Source of the DNA: Chloroflexota bacterium
GTDB taxonomy: Bacteria; Chloroflexota; Anaerolineae; UBA2200
Direction: 5' to 3'
Assembly (NCBI GenBank): GCA_030607875.1
Contig: JAUWJD010000020.1
Location: forward strand, 1-55,363
DNA length: 55,363 nt
This document shows positions 55,177-55,363 of the stretch, piece by piece. The notes under the pieces were generated by a model. It ran no database searches, was not told the DNA's origin, and was given only the letters and a program-made list of their open reading frames with translations. The stretch's first letter is position 1; each line of letters opens with the position of its first letter. Position numbers and translations under genes: made by a program.

Positions 55177-55236
55177 TGTCGTGTCCAGAGCGACAACAAC
55201 CCAATGGATTCGGTTAGTTCCCCGGACTGACTTGGC

Positions 55237-55363
55237 GATTCGGTTCCGGATTGTGTTGGTCGGCTATGCGGCAGTTTAGCGGTACCAGGGATAGTATGCG
55301 AGCAACGTCGACTATAACTACCGATAGTAGGTTATCCTGCCACAAGAACTGACCAACACACTT
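55237..55363. repeat. 127-bp terminal inverted repeat, right copy
   Basis: Exact reverse complement of 1-127. It starts 60 bases after the tRNA terminator. Confidence 0.95.

Overview
This window looks like a contig from a Chloroflexota bacterium, probably Anaerolineae-like. That placement rests on protein style and gene content recalled from memory (RpoC with a coiled-coil insertion, PA14/DUF5666 lipoproteins with Pro-Thr linkers, several families of intergenic palindromic repeats); no search was run. The physiology suggested is anaerobic: a soluble [NiFe] hydrogenase with complete maturation genes, plus acyl-CoA metabolism. The first and last 127 bases are perfect reverse complements. That length is a common de Bruijn k-mer size, so the window is best read as a contig ended at a repeated element.

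Layout. (a) 151-9891, mostly minus strand: an acyl-CoA carboxylase carboxyltransferase, a TPR membrane protein, an acyl-CoA dehydrogenase, a thiolase, a half-length MFS protein, a HIT hydrolase, and a tight trio (YjbQ, B12-binding radical SAM, DUF2344). (b) 10201-19277, plus strand: rpoC without rpoB, with its own promoter and a long leader, then a class A penicillin-binding protein with Ig-like tail and a histone-deacetylase-like hydrolase. (c) 19409-28740: an acetyltransferase, a sugar epimerase, a DMT transporter, a fused AAA+/VWA chelatase, a PA14 lipoprotein, Dtd, FmdB, and a disrupted metallophosphoesterase whose in-frame TGA could be a selenocysteine codon. (d) 29074-41138: a hydrogenase operon behind a perfect-consensus promoter. 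It starts with regulatory genes usually seen beside [FeFe] hydrogenases (DRTGG, CBS-HATPase, DRTGG, PHP, HATPase). It continues with HoxE-like, 2Fe-2S, a HoxF/NuoF-GltD fusion, HoxU/NuoG, HoxY, HoxH and the maturation protease. (e) 41139-44520: a decay zone with a NuoE relic, a molybdoenzyme fragment and a broken mobA around an unknown membrane protein and a DUF1622 gene. (f) 44527-50935: intact mobA, then hypABFCDE. (g) 51286-55176: a membrane protein and gyrB behind a promoter holding a LexA-like palindrome, an OsmC protein between inverted repeats, and a tRNA-Thr/tRNA-Tyr unit.

How it works together (inference): HypA-F and the protease build and insert the NiFe(CN)2CO site of HoxH. HoxYH exchanges electrons through HoxU with the flavin module. 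The fusion of a NuoF-type FMN subunit to a GltD/NfnB-type FAD subunit provides two separate flavin and nucleotide sites in one chain, so the complex is a candidate electron-bifurcating or NAD/NADP-coupling [NiFe] hydrogenase. The DRTGG/CBS/HATPase/PHP genes may control it. The adjacent relics suggest that a NAD-linked molybdoenzyme (formate-dehydrogenase-like) once sat beside it and was lost.
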